A stretch of DNA of 35,888 nucleotides from Candidatus Poseidonia sp. (GTDB taxonomy: Archaea > Thermoplasmatota > Poseidoniia > Poseidoniales > Poseidoniaceae), in contig JADHPT010000014.1 of NCBI GenBank assembly GCA_016778305.1, forward strand, positions 1 to 35,888, read 5' to 3'. The notes under the pieces are model-generated. The model saw only the letters and a list, made by a program, of their open reading frames with translations. It was not told the DNA's origin and ran no database searches. Below, piece after piece: positions 23,450 through 33,800 of this stretch (positions are counted from its first letter, which is position 1; every line of letters starts with the position of its first letter). Made by a program: the position numbers and the translations under genes.

Positions 23450-24211
23450 ATGCTGATCTACGTGCGGACGAAGGATTTCCGCATGGCCTATCACTTGCTG
23501 CGCGTTTTGCAAGGCATTGGCATCACTCCAGTGCTTGTAGATCACGACCAAGCCTTGCCCGACCGAGATGCATGGTGGTTTGGAACTCCCGAAGAAGTTC
23601 AACAACGGGGCGGCCGCGGCGTGGCAGTCAACGCAGACTCGGTTGATGAGGCGGTCAATGCGTGGTTGAGGGTTGTGAACAATCTTGACAATATCGATGA
23701 ATTTCTCATCGGAATCGACCCTGGACCGCGGCCCGGATGCGCTTGGTTTGGTGATGAGAAACTCCTCGGTAAATCAGTTCACGAATCCGTTGAAGCGACC
23801 GTTCTTGCTCTTGTGGGGCATATTGAGTCCTACAAACCTCAGCGTGTGCTGGTACGTATTGGCCATGGCTCGCCTTTGCACCGAGATCAGCTCGTGAATG
23901 CATTTCTTCTCCGTGGCTACCCAGTTCAGCAGGTCAACGAATACCGAACCAGTCAAGGAACCGCAAGAAATGCTCATGCTAACTCAGCGCTGAAGATTGC
24001 CCGAATGCCCGGGCAACCGGTTGTTGAATGGCGGGAAGTTGAACCGAGTGAAGGGGAAGTGAGGAACATCCAGCGAATCAGTCGGCGCCGCTCGAGAGGG
24101 TCATTAACCATCTCAGCCCACCTTGCAAGGCGTGTAAGTCAGGGTGAATTAACGTTGGATGAGGCCTTGGCCAAAGCGGGCTATTCCTCTTCAGGAACAT
24201 CGACGGGTTGA
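23450..24211 (+). CDS. Archaeal RNase H-fold (RuvC-like) protein
   Basis: A 253-residue protein. After an N-terminal alpha/beta region (MLIYVRTKDFRMAYHLLRVL) comes a RuvC/RNase H-like strand-1 motif, FLIGIDPGPRPGCAWFGD, with the first catalytic Asp. A second strand (RVLVRIGHGSP) and an acidic strand (QQVNEYRTS) follow, and then a helix (ARNAHANSALKIARM) where many relatives carry an Asp. A basic C-terminus (SRRRSRGS) may bind nucleic acid. Function is unknown; nuclease activity is plausible but the last acidic residue is not evident. The ATG at 23450 begins the conserved part; the longer frame from 23318 has a non-conserved 44-residue lead. It overlaps the convergent signal peptidase gene by 31 bases. 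Confidence 0.7.
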   Translation: MLIYVRTKDFRMAYHLLRVLQGIGITPVLVDHDQALPDRDAWWFGTPEEVQQRGGRGVAVNADSVDEAVNAWLRVVNNLDNIDEFLIGIDPGPRPGCAWFGDEKLLGKSVHESVEATVLALVGHIESYKPQRVLVRIGHGSPLHRDQLVNAFLLRGYPVQQVNEYRTSQGTARNAHANSALKIARMPGQPVVEWREVEPSEGEVRNIQRISRRRSRGSLTISAHLARRVSQGELTLDEALAKAGYSSSGTSTG

Positions 24212-25173
24212 GCCCATTTCCACTCGGGAGCGCGACTGAGGATACGCTTGAATACATTTTCAGTGACAAAGGGTGCGAGTAGGACCAATGCAAGAAGCGT
24301 GAACAGTGCACTGAAGGACGAATACGGTACGTCTTGAGTTCCGTATGAATTCTCTCCACCCATCATCAATTTTACAGTCCCAAGCCACGGTAGTTCACCT
24401 CCAGCAACGCCGAGCACCCAAGTATCACGAATAGGGCCAACGATACCAGACGGACTGTGGACGCCTGATGAGCCATTGGTCGCCTGTGCGCCTTGATCTA
24501 CCGAGCATTTGTTGTTGTCGCCCAAGGTGAGAATGCCTTCGTGGATTGGTTCCCATTGCCAAACGACCAAATGCGGTTCAACAACATAGTTTTCACCGCT
24601 GTGAGCGGGGCGTTTGCAATCGTAATAGGCTGCATCTGAGCCATCAAAAAGTACGGTGACATTGACCACGTCCTTGACCGATGTTCCGGGGACAGTCCAG
24701 GTCAAAATGCAACTGCCTCTCAAACCGTCCTCTGCCATGCGCTGTGCGTCATAGGTAGCATCCTCAGGACAAGGGTCCTCTGCTTCACGGTCCGGGAGGA
24801 TTGTCTGTTCTGCAACCACCCGGAGGATTGCTCGATGAATGATGGGTGTCCCTTCCTCTCCGTTCTTGGCGTAAATGATCACATCGCCTTCCATGCCGTG
24901 ACGCTCGTGGCCGTAGGAACGATGGTTTTTATCGGTTGCTTCAGCGAAGGTGACGATGGTCGATGCGGGTTGGTCGTGAACCAGAATAAGGTCGCCTGCG
25001 TCGATGCTACCGATTTCACCCTGCTCTTCATGAATCATTGATTTTGATTCAACCACGACCAGTGGGGGCATGGAGCCGGTGTGAATAAACATCGCTCCGA
25101 CCAAGCAAGCGATCATGCCCACAGCCAAAAGAAGTTCAAGCATCAGCGACCGCAGGGGGTCGTGTCCTTCCAC
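24181..25173 (-). CDS. Signal peptidase I, archaeal/Sec11 type
   Basis: A membrane-bound protease that removes signal peptides from exported proteins, 330 residues. An N-terminal helix (about 11-30) precedes the SxSM box with catalytic S45 (ESKSMIHEE), then GDLILVH at 60-66, GDVIIYAK and the catalytic H113 (PIIHRAI). His in place of the bacterial Lys marks the Ser/His Sec11 class. A GDNNKCSVDQG segment supplies the conserved acid, and a second membrane helix lies near the C-terminus. It is longer than typical archaeal enzymes because of a roughly 100-residue extracytoplasmic insertion with four Cys. The GTG at 25173 has GGAGG eight bases upstream, which decides the start over a TTG at 25215. 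Confidence 0.88.
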   Translation of the reverse strand: MEGHDPLRSLMLELLLAVGMIACLVGAMFIHTGSMPPLVVVESKSMIHEEQGEIGSIDAGDLILVHDQPASTIVTFAEATDKNHRSYGHERHGMEGDVIIYAKNGEEGTPIIHRAILRVVAEQTILPDREAEDPCPEDATYDAQRMAEDGLRGSCILTWTVPGTSVKDVVNVTVLFDGSDAAYYDCKRPAHSGENYVVEPHLVVWQWEPIHEGILTLGDNNKCSVDQGAQATNGSSGVHSPSGIVGPIRDTWVLGVAGGELPWLGTVKLMMGGENSYGTQDVPYSSFSALFTLLALVLLAPFVTENVFKRILSRAPEWKWAQPVDVPEEE

Positions 25174-25189
25174 CCTTGTTGCCTCCAAT

Positions 25190-25621
25190 TCACCGTCGGA
25201 GACCTTTGCTATCAAGGAATGCCTGCCATTGTTCCAAATGGCCCGCTCCTAGTGCTTGGGCTGCTAAATCACCATCTGCTTTTTGACGTCGCAATTCAGC
25301 GGTTGAGCGCAGTTCTTTGATCTCTTCAAGCGTGAGCACGTGTCCTTTGAATCGGAGGTATTCTGGGAATGAAATGAGCACGAGGGCGAGGGCGATGACC
25401 GCTCCGACCAGGGCAGGCCCCGTGTACGCTCCAAAGGTAGCGTGATTTTGTAAGAAAAGAACTTGATAGCCACAGATCAAGAGGAAAATAGCGCTAGAGG
25501 CTGAAGCAATGGCCGTAATGGCGTACTGATTCCCGTACTGTTTTGCCCATAGCCGACTCAAAAACGAACCCTCTTCTGCCACCTTCTCACCGTTGATACG
25601 CTGACCTTCGGGAGTCTTCAA
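25190..25621 (-). CDS. Small membrane protein upstream of signal peptidase
   Basis: A 143-residue protein of unknown function with two membrane helices (about 35-55 and 68-86). The N-terminus is charged (TPEGQRINGEKVAEEGSF). A cytosolic helical C-terminus (GHVLTLEEIKELRSTAELRR) ends with GAGHLEQWQAFLDSKGL, which could be a protein-binding helix. The frame begins at a TTG (25621); an in-frame GTG 13 codons later, after GGTGAGAAG, is an alternative. Its stop lies 17 bases before the signal peptidase GTG, so the two probably form an operon. A regulator or partner of the peptidase is possible but unproven. Confidence 0.65.
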   Translation of the reverse strand: MKTPEGQRINGEKVAEEGSFLSRLWAKQYGNQYAITAIASASSAIFLLICGYQVLFLQNHATFGAYTGPALVGAVIALALVLISFPEYLRFKGHVLTLEEIKELRSTAELRRQKADGDLAAQALGAGHLEQWQAFLDSKGLRR

Positions 25622-25723
25622 TCCTCGCTTTGATTGTGTTTGACATCAAGTTCCCTCGGTGCCCGTAAAGGGTATCATTCAAATGTAATGAAAAGCATCA
25701 CTGGTTGTCTTGGGCTGATATCA

Positions 25724-28700
25724 ATGCGTCGTGCACTATTCCTAACGCTTGTTTTTGTTCTTTCAACACTCTCTCCGTTGGCTGCGGGTGCGACCACAGA
25801 AACCCAATTTAAGGACGGCTCAACCTCCTACGAGCACACCTTTTCGAGCAGTGGAAACGGGACCGCTGGGGTTGTATCAATCCCCTTCGGAGCGGAAGTA
25901 ACATCTGCCCAATTTAACATTCGAGGTGATGCAAGTTCAACCAGCTGGACCAATTTCACCACGAACGACCACTACGGAGGCGTAGGTGATACCGATTATA
26001 CCAGTGCCAATGCTGGCTCGCCGTCACCCTTTACCACAGCACGGCGCGATAACATCGACGTGAGCGGCCAAACTGCATATCTCAAAGGCAACCCCACTGA
26101 ATTCACGCCAAGCTTTTCGAGTTCATCCTCAGTAAGCACATTGGGCAGTGCTCATCTCAACACCACTGGAGAATTCGTCGCTTTGGGCGACCAGGGCTAC
26201 ACCAGCCCGACCAAGAAGTACGCAGATCGAACCGTAACAGGTGGTTCCTGGAGCTATACTGGAGTCGTCGTTCCTGCAATGGATGACGAGATTCACGTGA
26301 TGAGCTACACGAGCAGTTCTGGCTCCCTCACACAAGTGCCAACGATCATGCGTTACAACGCAACAACCAATGCTTATCTGGGCACTGCTTCCTTTGCAAC
26401 ATCAAGTTGTGGAGGTACCAGTGCTACCTATTACATGTACGACGCTGACGTCTACAACGGCAAGGTCTACACTGCACACTGGTCCTATTATGAAGTCAAC
26501 CGGTGGAGCGTTGCTGCAAACTCTGCAGGCAATATTGTTTGGACCTGTGAAGCAAGTCACAACTACGGATATCCAAATTATATCTCGGGCGTCGACTTTG
26601 ATGACAATACGGGTAAGATGTACATCGGCGTTTACGAGACCAGCAGCAACAACCACTACCTCAAGGAAGTCAACCCCTCCTCTCCAACCGTCATCACCGG
26701 TACGTGGTTGATGACATCAACATCGTATTACTATGATTATGGAGCAGGTCTTTCTGTTAGCATGCCAAACGTGATGTACAATATTTACTACTACCAAAGC
26801 ACCTACAAGAGCATCCACTACCATTACACCATGACGTCCAACGGCTTACTCACACCTCAAGGGGAGCGTACCATGCCCGGTGGAGGCCACTACGGTATGA
26901 CCGATATCTCAGAGAATCACGAAGTCTACTTCTCTTGCCACTGGGCGAGTACGAGTTATTGTTCACAGGGTCTCCGTAAGATTCACACCTACGGGGACGG
27001 CGCTCATTATGACGTACGAACTCCTTCGGTTACCAGCCAAATGATCGTTGGTCAAACGACCACCACCAGCCGAGCCATTGACACGGTCTCTCTCAAAGGC
27101 GTCTTCGGATCGATGCCCTCAGGCACGAGCATCAACGTCGATATTTCCAACGATGGTGGCACAACCTGGCGTTCTGCCAGTGTTGGGCAAAAAGTCATCT
27201 TCCCGAGCACGGGCAATTCAATCGTCTGGAGAGCAACCCTCAACGGAACGAATGCGAAATCCCCGGTTCTCGGCGACGTGGTGCTTTCGTACACGACATC
27301 CTACCAAACAAGCGGTTATTATTACGCCTACCAGTACATCGGTAGCGGTACAACAACAGTCGTTGCTGCAACCGTAAACTGGAGTGAAACAGGGCCCTCC
27401 TCGACCTCGGTCACGGTCAATGTGGGCTACGGCGCGAGCAGTACTGCATGCAGTAATGGGAATACAGGCGTCGCTTCGTATACCGCACCGGGCCAAACAA
27501 AATCCATGACCGGAACGAGTTATTACTTCTGCGTGAGAATCACGCTTTCTACAAGCTCGTCCTCTGTCACGCCATCGATCTCTGATTTGACCATCGCACT
27601 CCATTCGAATGCACCATCCGAGCCCGGCATCAATATCGCCGGAAAAAATGCCTTCAGATGGTCTGCTCAAAACGGAGCTCTCCTCGGTCCATTGACCGTG
27701 ACGAGTGCGCAGTCAGGCAATTCACTCGTCAGCGAACTCAACAACGCCATACCCGATTCAGGCGCAGGCATCATGGACATCCAAATCGACCTCACGTCGG
27801 CAAGTTCTGGAATTTTAACCATTGAATCCTTCCAAATCACCTACGTCATGCAGACCGTCAATTTGGACATATCAATCCCAGAGGGCGAAATACTGCACGA
27901 ACGGATTACCCCCTATGAAGTGGTCACGCGACACGTTATCGGCGAAGATGCGAACACCATGATGAGCGCGGAACTCACCCTGCTCACCAACTCTTTGGCC
28001 AACAACCCAACGCTCTCATGGCAGTACGGAGATGTATTCCCAGACCCGAACGATCCCGGGCAATACATCGAAATGGACCCATCGTCCTATTCAGTGGAAA
28101 GCAACGGTATCTTGGAGATTCACTGGAAGTTCTATGTCACCAGCGAATTTCCCGACCAGAACAACGTTCGTTTCCGCACGGGTTGCCTTGACGACAGCGG
28201 CTCTGCAGGGTACGCCCCCACGCCTCTTTTGTCCCAAGAAGGTCTGAGCGTCAATCGCTCCTTCGGTCTTGGTTGGCTCAACGTGCGCGACAACGATGGC
28301 GAAATCACCCATCAAGACATACCCGACGGCTCGTGGGTCGCAGCAGGTGATCAAATTCACTTCGTTGGCGCCATGTGGTTCATGGATACCGAAGATGCGC
28401 CCAAAGACAGCGCCTTTGACGTTCGAGTTTCACGCAACGGATACGTCGAAAGCACTGCACGGGATACGACCAATAACAACGGCTCTTTCTTTGTCTCAAT
28501 CGACCTACCGGCAATTGATGTCGAAGACGGACTTACCTACGAAGTCCAAACCTATAACGAGCGAAACCCCGACCACGTTCAGCAACCCAACGCAGAATGG
28601 CGTCGCACCTTCCTCGTCGACGCAACACACCCTGAACGCATGGCAGTATCTCCAGTGGATGACGCCTATGAGGCTGCCTCCAACGAACAAACGGTGCAAA

Positions 28701-30805
28701 TCCTTGTTGACGATAAGGTGGGTCATCCAATGAATCTGGAATTGAAGTATTGGGTTGAAGCCGACCATGACATGAACCGTAACGGTGAGGCCGATCCGGA
28801 AGAATATGCTTCCAAGACGGTTACCAACACCACCGAAGCCCGTTCCAAGTGGTTCATCACCACCATTGACACCTCTCGAAACCCGAACATGGGGCGCGTT
28901 TCCTACTTCTGGGACGGAGGAGATCAGGCCGGGAATCCACTGCATTTCACCGCCATCAATGACGAGGATGAGGTATTGATTTTCGAGTCCTCTGAAGGCT
29001 TCCTTTACGACGATGCTACGTTCCGGACCCGAAAGGATTCATCTGCGGTGTTCACCGGTTTGGAATGGGTCGGCCACGAGGACAACGAGGCAGTCTTTGC
29101 AGGAATGGAACAGAGCATCAACCTCGGTTTCATTGACGCAAACACGGCGATTGACTTCGAGTACATCTCCTTGGTCTTTGACTTTGAGGGGCCCAATCCA
29201 ATGCGTGATGCACAGGCCATTTCCTATTCTGGACTGAACAATACCTTCTGGTCGGATTCACCCTACATTCATCTGCTACCAACCAGCAACATGATGGAAA
29301 CGACCAATGAATCTGGATTGCCCTGGATCATGCTTGAATTTAACTTCAAATTCAGTTGGGATTGGCCTGATGAGGAAATGGGTGACGTTGCCCTCCTGTA
29401 CAAGGAATTAGGTAGCAAAGACCCGTCGCGTATCCTTCTTTTGGAACACACCTTCCGCGTTGAAAACGACCTCATGCTTTCTCCAACCGACTTTACGGTT
29501 GAAGACATCAGCGAACCTCGTACAGGCCCCGTCGCAGACGGCAGCAGAGTACGCAAGGACGACCGATTGGCATTCACCGGACGCGTGGTCTATGAGGGCA
29601 GTCAAACACCTGCACCTCGTGACGTCGGTATTCTCGTTGAAGTCTTTGACGGAGCTAAATTGTGGTCTGACGGTTCGTTGACCAGCGATGGTGATTACGC
29701 TGTTGAAGTGCCTCTTTCTGCGGCCTCTTCGCTGCAGTCATCACCCTCACGAACGTGTTTGATTTCTATTACGAACATTCCCGGGCGTGGAGAAGACATG
29801 ACGGGAACATTGGTCTCCACGACCCTGCAAGTTGTCGTAGACGATGCAGCACCCCGTGTCACTCGACGAATTGCACCTTTGAACGTCATCGATATTTCAT
29901 CGAATAATGACATGAGCCAAATCAGTGTCGAATTCCAAGGGACTGAAGACGCTGATTTGACAGGTTCCAAGCAAATGGTTCACTGGGTAATGCGAGACGC
30001 CACTCGGACCATGACAATCGGTGCAGGGTCAACTCTTTTGGGCATGCAACAAGACGATCAGAATGTATTGTGGACGGGAATTGTCGACATCACAGCGGGT
30101 GGGACCATCACGCCCAAGGCTGGCGATTTCGTAGGATTCTACGTCACGGGGTATGATGCTGCAGGTAACCAATTCCCCGTTGTATCAAACTCCGAAGCGA
30201 GCCCGATTCCAGAATTGGCCGTTGACGATACGGACTTTGAGCGCCAGTGGGTTCGTTTGGGAGCCGTTGGCCCTGAATTGCGAGTACAAAACATTGTGCT
30301 CAGTGACGACCATATCGCACCAGGCGCCAAGATCGACATAACTGCTGATATCATCAATGTAGGTGGAAATACCTCGCTTCAATTCAAGGTCTCCTTCTAC
30401 GCAGGATCTGCTGAAAAGCCGTTTGAAACAGTGCGAATCAACGGTATGACGGAGGGAGAAATCCTGCCTGTTGAGGTCCAATGGACATCCACAGAAGTCG
30501 ACCGTGTTCGTGTCGTGGTTGATTCCGAGAATGAAATACCAGAAGCGAACGATTACGATAATTCTGCTGAGCACGCCGTCACCATTGCATACGGGGAATA
30601 CTTTGGCTGGTTTGATTCACTCCGTGAGCAACCGCTCGCTTGGATGTTTATCCTATTGAGCATTCTTACCTTGGCTGTCGTCTTTACCGTGGCAACCAAG
30701 ACGTCGATCGACTTTGGCGAGGGTGCCTTCGCAGAAGACGATGAGGACTGGGAAGAAGATGAAGAGGATGAGTACGAGGACGATGATCCTGACGACGAAG
30801 ATTGA
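25724..30805 (+). CDS. Giant anchored surface protein with CARDB-like domain
   Basis: A 1693-residue extracytoplasmic protein. In order: signal peptide (MRRALFLTLVFVLSTLSPLA); a Tyr/Ser/Thr/Gly-rich region of about 600 residues containing propeller-like segments (AYLGTASF; NGKVYTAHW; DDNTGKMYIGVYE); then beta-sandwich modules. One module type appears twice, near 28250-28960 and 29480-30130, each with a DGSWVAAGDQIHFVG / DGSRVRKDDRLAFTG start and a VDATHP / VDDAAP follow-on. A CARDB-like Ig domain comes at about 30290-30590, then a membrane helix (PLAWMFILLSILTLAVVFTV) and a tail almost entirely Asp/Glu. It fits a cell-surface or S-layer-associated protein; the ligand is unknown. ATG 25688 would extend the signal peptide by 12 residues. 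Confidence 0.87.
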   Translation: MRRALFLTLVFVLSTLSPLAAGATTETQFKDGSTSYEHTFSSSGNGTAGVVSIPFGAEVTSAQFNIRGDASSTSWTNFTTNDHYGGVGDTDYTSANAGSPSPFTTARRDNIDVSGQTAYLKGNPTEFTPSFSSSSSVSTLGSAHLNTTGEFVALGDQGYTSPTKKYADRTVTGGSWSYTGVVVPAMDDEIHVMSYTSSSGSLTQVPTIMRYNATTNAYLGTASFATSSCGGTSATYYMYDADVYNGKVYTAHWSYYEVNRWSVAANSAGNIVWTCEASHNYGYPNYISGVDFDDNTGKMYIGVYETSSNNHYLKEVNPSSPTVITGTWLMTSTSYYYDYGAGLSVSMPNVMYNIYYYQSTYKSIHYHYTMTSNGLLTPQGERTMPGGGHYGMTDISENHEVYFSCHWASTSYCSQGLRKIHTYGDGAHYDVRTPSVTSQMIVGQTTTTSRAIDTVSLKGVFGSMPSGTSINVDISNDGGTTWRSASVGQKVIFPSTGNSIVWRATLNGTNAKSPVLGDVVLSYTTSYQTSGYYYAYQYIGSGTTTVVAATVNWSETGPSSTSVTVNVGYGASSTACSNGNTGVASYTAPGQTKSMTGTSYYFCVRITLSTSSSSVTPSISDLTIALHSNAPSEPGINIAGKNAFRWSAQNGALLGPLTVTSAQSGNSLVSELNNAIPDSGAGIMDIQIDLTSASSGILTIESFQITYVMQTVNLDISIPEGEILHERITPYEVVTRHVIGEDANTMMSAELTLLTNSLANNPTLSWQYGDVFPDPNDPGQYIEMDPSSYSVESNGILEIHWKFYVTSEFPDQNNVRFRTGCLDDSGSAGYAPTPLLSQEGLSVNRSFGLGWLNVRDNDGEITHQDIPDGSWVAAGDQIHFVGAMWFMDTEDAPKDSAFDVRVSRNGYVESTARDTTNNNGSFFVSIDLPAIDVEDGLTYEVQTYNERNPDHVQQPNAEWRRTFLVDATHPERMAVSPVDDAYEAASNEQTVQILVDDKVGHPMNLELKYWVEADHDMNRNGEADPEEYASKTVTNTTEARSKWFITTIDTSRNPNMGRVSYFWDGGDQAGNPLHFTAINDEDEVLIFESSEGFLYDDATFRTRKDSSAVFTGLEWVGHEDNEAVFAGMEQSINLGFIDANTAIDFEYISLVFDFEGPNPMRDAQAISYSGLNNTFWSDSPYIHLLPTSNMMETTNESGLPWIMLEFNFKFSWDWPDEEMGDVALLYKELGSKDPSRILLLEHTFRVENDLMLSPTDFTVEDISEPRTGPVADGSRVRKDDRLAFTGRVVYEGSQTPAPRDVGILVEVFDGAKLWSDGSLTSDGDYAVEVPLSAASSLQSSPSRTCLISITNIPGRGEDMTGTLVSTTLQVVVDDAAPRVTRRIAPLNVIDISSNNDMSQISVEFQGTEDADLTGSKQMVHWVMRDATRTMTIGAGSTLLGMQQDDQNVLWTGIVDITAGGTITPKAGDFVGFYVTGYDAAGNQFPVVSNSEASPIPELAVDDTDFERQWVRLGAVGPELRVQNIVLSDDHIAPGAKIDITADIINVGGNTSLQFKVSFYAGSAEKPFETVRINGMTEGEILPVEVQWTSTEVDRVRVVVDSENEIPEANDYDNSAEHAVTIAYGEYFGWFDSLREQPLAWMFILLSILTLAVVFTVATKTSIDFGEGAFAEDDEDWEEDEEDEYEDDDPDDED

Positions 30806-30884
30806 CCTCTGAAATCAGTCCACGCCTCAAGCCAAATCCTCAAGAAGAGAAGGGTACGCCTTGCTCATAGAGGGTGGGGAGAGT

Positions 30885-33800
30885 ATGCCGCGCGTGTTTT
30901 CAACCCTCCACCCCTTACTCACGCAAGCCCTTGATGAAAAAGGGTGGCAACCAACACCGATTCAGGAACTCGTTCTTCCCGAAATCATTGCCGGTCATGA
31001 CCGAGTCGTCATCGCTCCAACGGGATCAGGAAAGACAATGGCGGGCATTTTACCGCTCTTTCACCGATGCTTGGTTGAAGGCTGGCCTTCACTTTCCATC
31101 CTTTACATCACTCCGCTTCGAGCATTGAATCGTGACGTTGACCGACGGCTGCTAGAATTGGCCGAAGCGGTAGGATTGACCGTTGATGTACGTCATGGAG
31201 ACACTACTCAGGCCCAACGTGCCAAACAAACACGTCGACCTCCGAACCTATTGGTGACCACCCCAGAAACATTCCAGTTGATGTTTAGTGGGAAAAATCT
31301 GCGAGCCATGCTCAGCAGCGTCCATGCAGTGGTTGTTGACGAGGTCCACGACCTTGCAGCATCGGAGCGAGGGTGGCAGTTGAGTCTTGGTTTGGCCCGT
31401 CTTGAAGCACTTTCTGGGCGCAAACTGCAACGCCTGGGCCTTTCTGCAACTGTCGGAAACCCGCAACATGTCGCTTCCTGGCTGTCTCCAGGCAAAGGCC
31501 AACCGTTGATTGCTAGCGGACAGCGTGACACCCAGTTGACGGTTGAATCACCAACACCGCTTCCCGAAGACGAAATCGGGGGGGTCGAGTTAGCTCTCAG
31601 CCCTCGCCAGCACGCCACCTATCGGCATCTTTGTGATATTTTGCGAACCGAAGCACCCTGCCTGATCTTCGTGAACAGTCGGAGTGATGCTGAAACCCTC
31701 TCGTCGCGATTGCAAACCATGGCTCCTGATTTGAACATCGGCGTTCACCACGGTTCACTCGCTGCTGAAACAAGGCAGGAAATGGAGGACAAATTACGCG
31801 CTGGTGAACTGGAGGGCTTGGTATGCACTTCCAGCCTTGAATTGGGTATCGACGTGGGCAGCATTCGACGTATTATTCAGGTTCATTCGCCCAAATCTGT
31901 CGACCGTATGCTCCAGCGCGTAGGCCGTGCTGACCACCGACTTGGAGGTCTCGGAAGAGGACACATCCTTTCGTGGGACAGTGATCATCTGACCGAAGCA
32001 GCAGTGATTGCACAACGTTCCATGGCGGGAGCGATTGAACCGGTTGAATGGCGCCCCCGTCCCGGTAGCATCGCAGCCAACCAACTCGTGTTAATGGCGC
32101 ACTGCTTCAAGGCGGTCAGCATTGATGAAGCCACAGAAATTATTGGGAAAACTCCTCAGTTTGACGGTTGGAACCGAACCGATACGGAAGCCCTCCTCTT
32201 GATATTAGCAGAACGATGGATTGTGCGCTTTACGCCGACCCCCAGCGAATTACCTTGGTACCGATGGCCGAAGGCAGTCTACGCCGTGGCACGAGAAGAA
32301 GCAGAAGGCCGTGGTGAAGAACTTCCAGAGGAATTGCCGCTTTATTCAGTGCCCGATGAAAGCATCCCCAGATCCTACACAGAGCGGGTGGTTGAGGTGC
32401 CCAAGCGTTTCGCAAAAGGATGGTTTTCATCCTCAGGGCGCACACGAGAATGGGTCTCACACCACCTGTCCATGATTCCTGACAAGCGAACCTACCGCGT
32501 ACGAGATGCCGTCACGCGAAAAAGCCTTGGCAATGTCGACGAGGCTTTTGTATTGAGTCTCAACGATGCTGGTGAAGACGACGATGGAACCCCCCGGCGG
32601 TTCGTCATTGCCGGTCGAACCTGGCTGATTGTCGATGCGGACCCGGAACAATCCGAATTGTTGGTTGCGCCGGTCAACGACCATGGGAAAGCACCGCAAT
32701 GGCTTGGTGAATTGCCACCAGTACCCGAATCAGTCGCGAGAGATGTTGGGTACCTACGCCACTTGATGGCTGCTGACCTCGGTTTGCTGGCAAAGCCCGA
32801 AGCACCCGACCTCGACCCACTCGGCCTCGTTCCTGAACGAAACGCACAGCTTGTTGACTACCCGCTTGACGACCAAGCGAAGAGCATGATTGCGGAGGTG
32901 ATCACCGCTCACTTTGAAGCGACGGGTCACGTGCCTACCGATCGCGTGTTGACGGTTGAGGAACGCGATGATGCGATCGTCGTCAATTCGTGCCAGGGCT
33001 CAAAAATCAACGAAGCCCTCGGTAATTTCCTCCTCGCCATGGCTTCTACAAAATCGGGTAGTTGGGGGCGATTGATCGTTGAACCCACTCGTATCGCCCT
33101 TCAGGTTTCAGACGTCCGTCCAGAAGACATTGTGACATGGCTGCTTGAAACACCGCCCGATGCTATTGAGCATCTGCTCAGCATTACGGTGCCCAATTCA
33201 AGGCAAGTGCGGTGGCGCTTTGCTCAAGTTGCCAAAGTGTTCGGAGTACTCCGCCATGGCGTTGATCCTCGTCGGATCAACCTTCAGGCATTGTTGCGCA
33301 AATATCGGGGGACTGTGGTCATGGAGGAAGTGCTTTCCAAACTCTTTCACGAACGCATGGACGTACGAGGGGCATCAGATGTGCTGAGCGGTTTGCAATC
33401 AGGCGTTCTCAACATACACGTTACAGCACGCGGCCCTATGGGCTTGTCGAACCGCACTCAAGATGACATGCTCCTCCCCAATTGGGACAATGCAGCCCTA
33501 CGAGAGCGGCTCAAGCTGCGATTAACCAATGAACGGGCAGTATTATGCTGCCTGCGATGTCAAGCTATTCGTCGCTTCCGAATCGCTCGTTTTCACGCCA
33601 TGGAAAAGCCGGGAACCTGCCTGAAATGTGGCGGAACTCGTTTGGCATGTGCTCGAGAAGAGCTGCTTGAAATGCTTGAAAAATGGGTGAAATCAGATGA
33701 CAAAAAGGATCAGGACAGGATGACGAAGAACGCGGATATTGTTGCCAATCGTGGAATTGATGCCATCATGTGTTTGATGGGCAGGGGTATTGGTGAAGCA

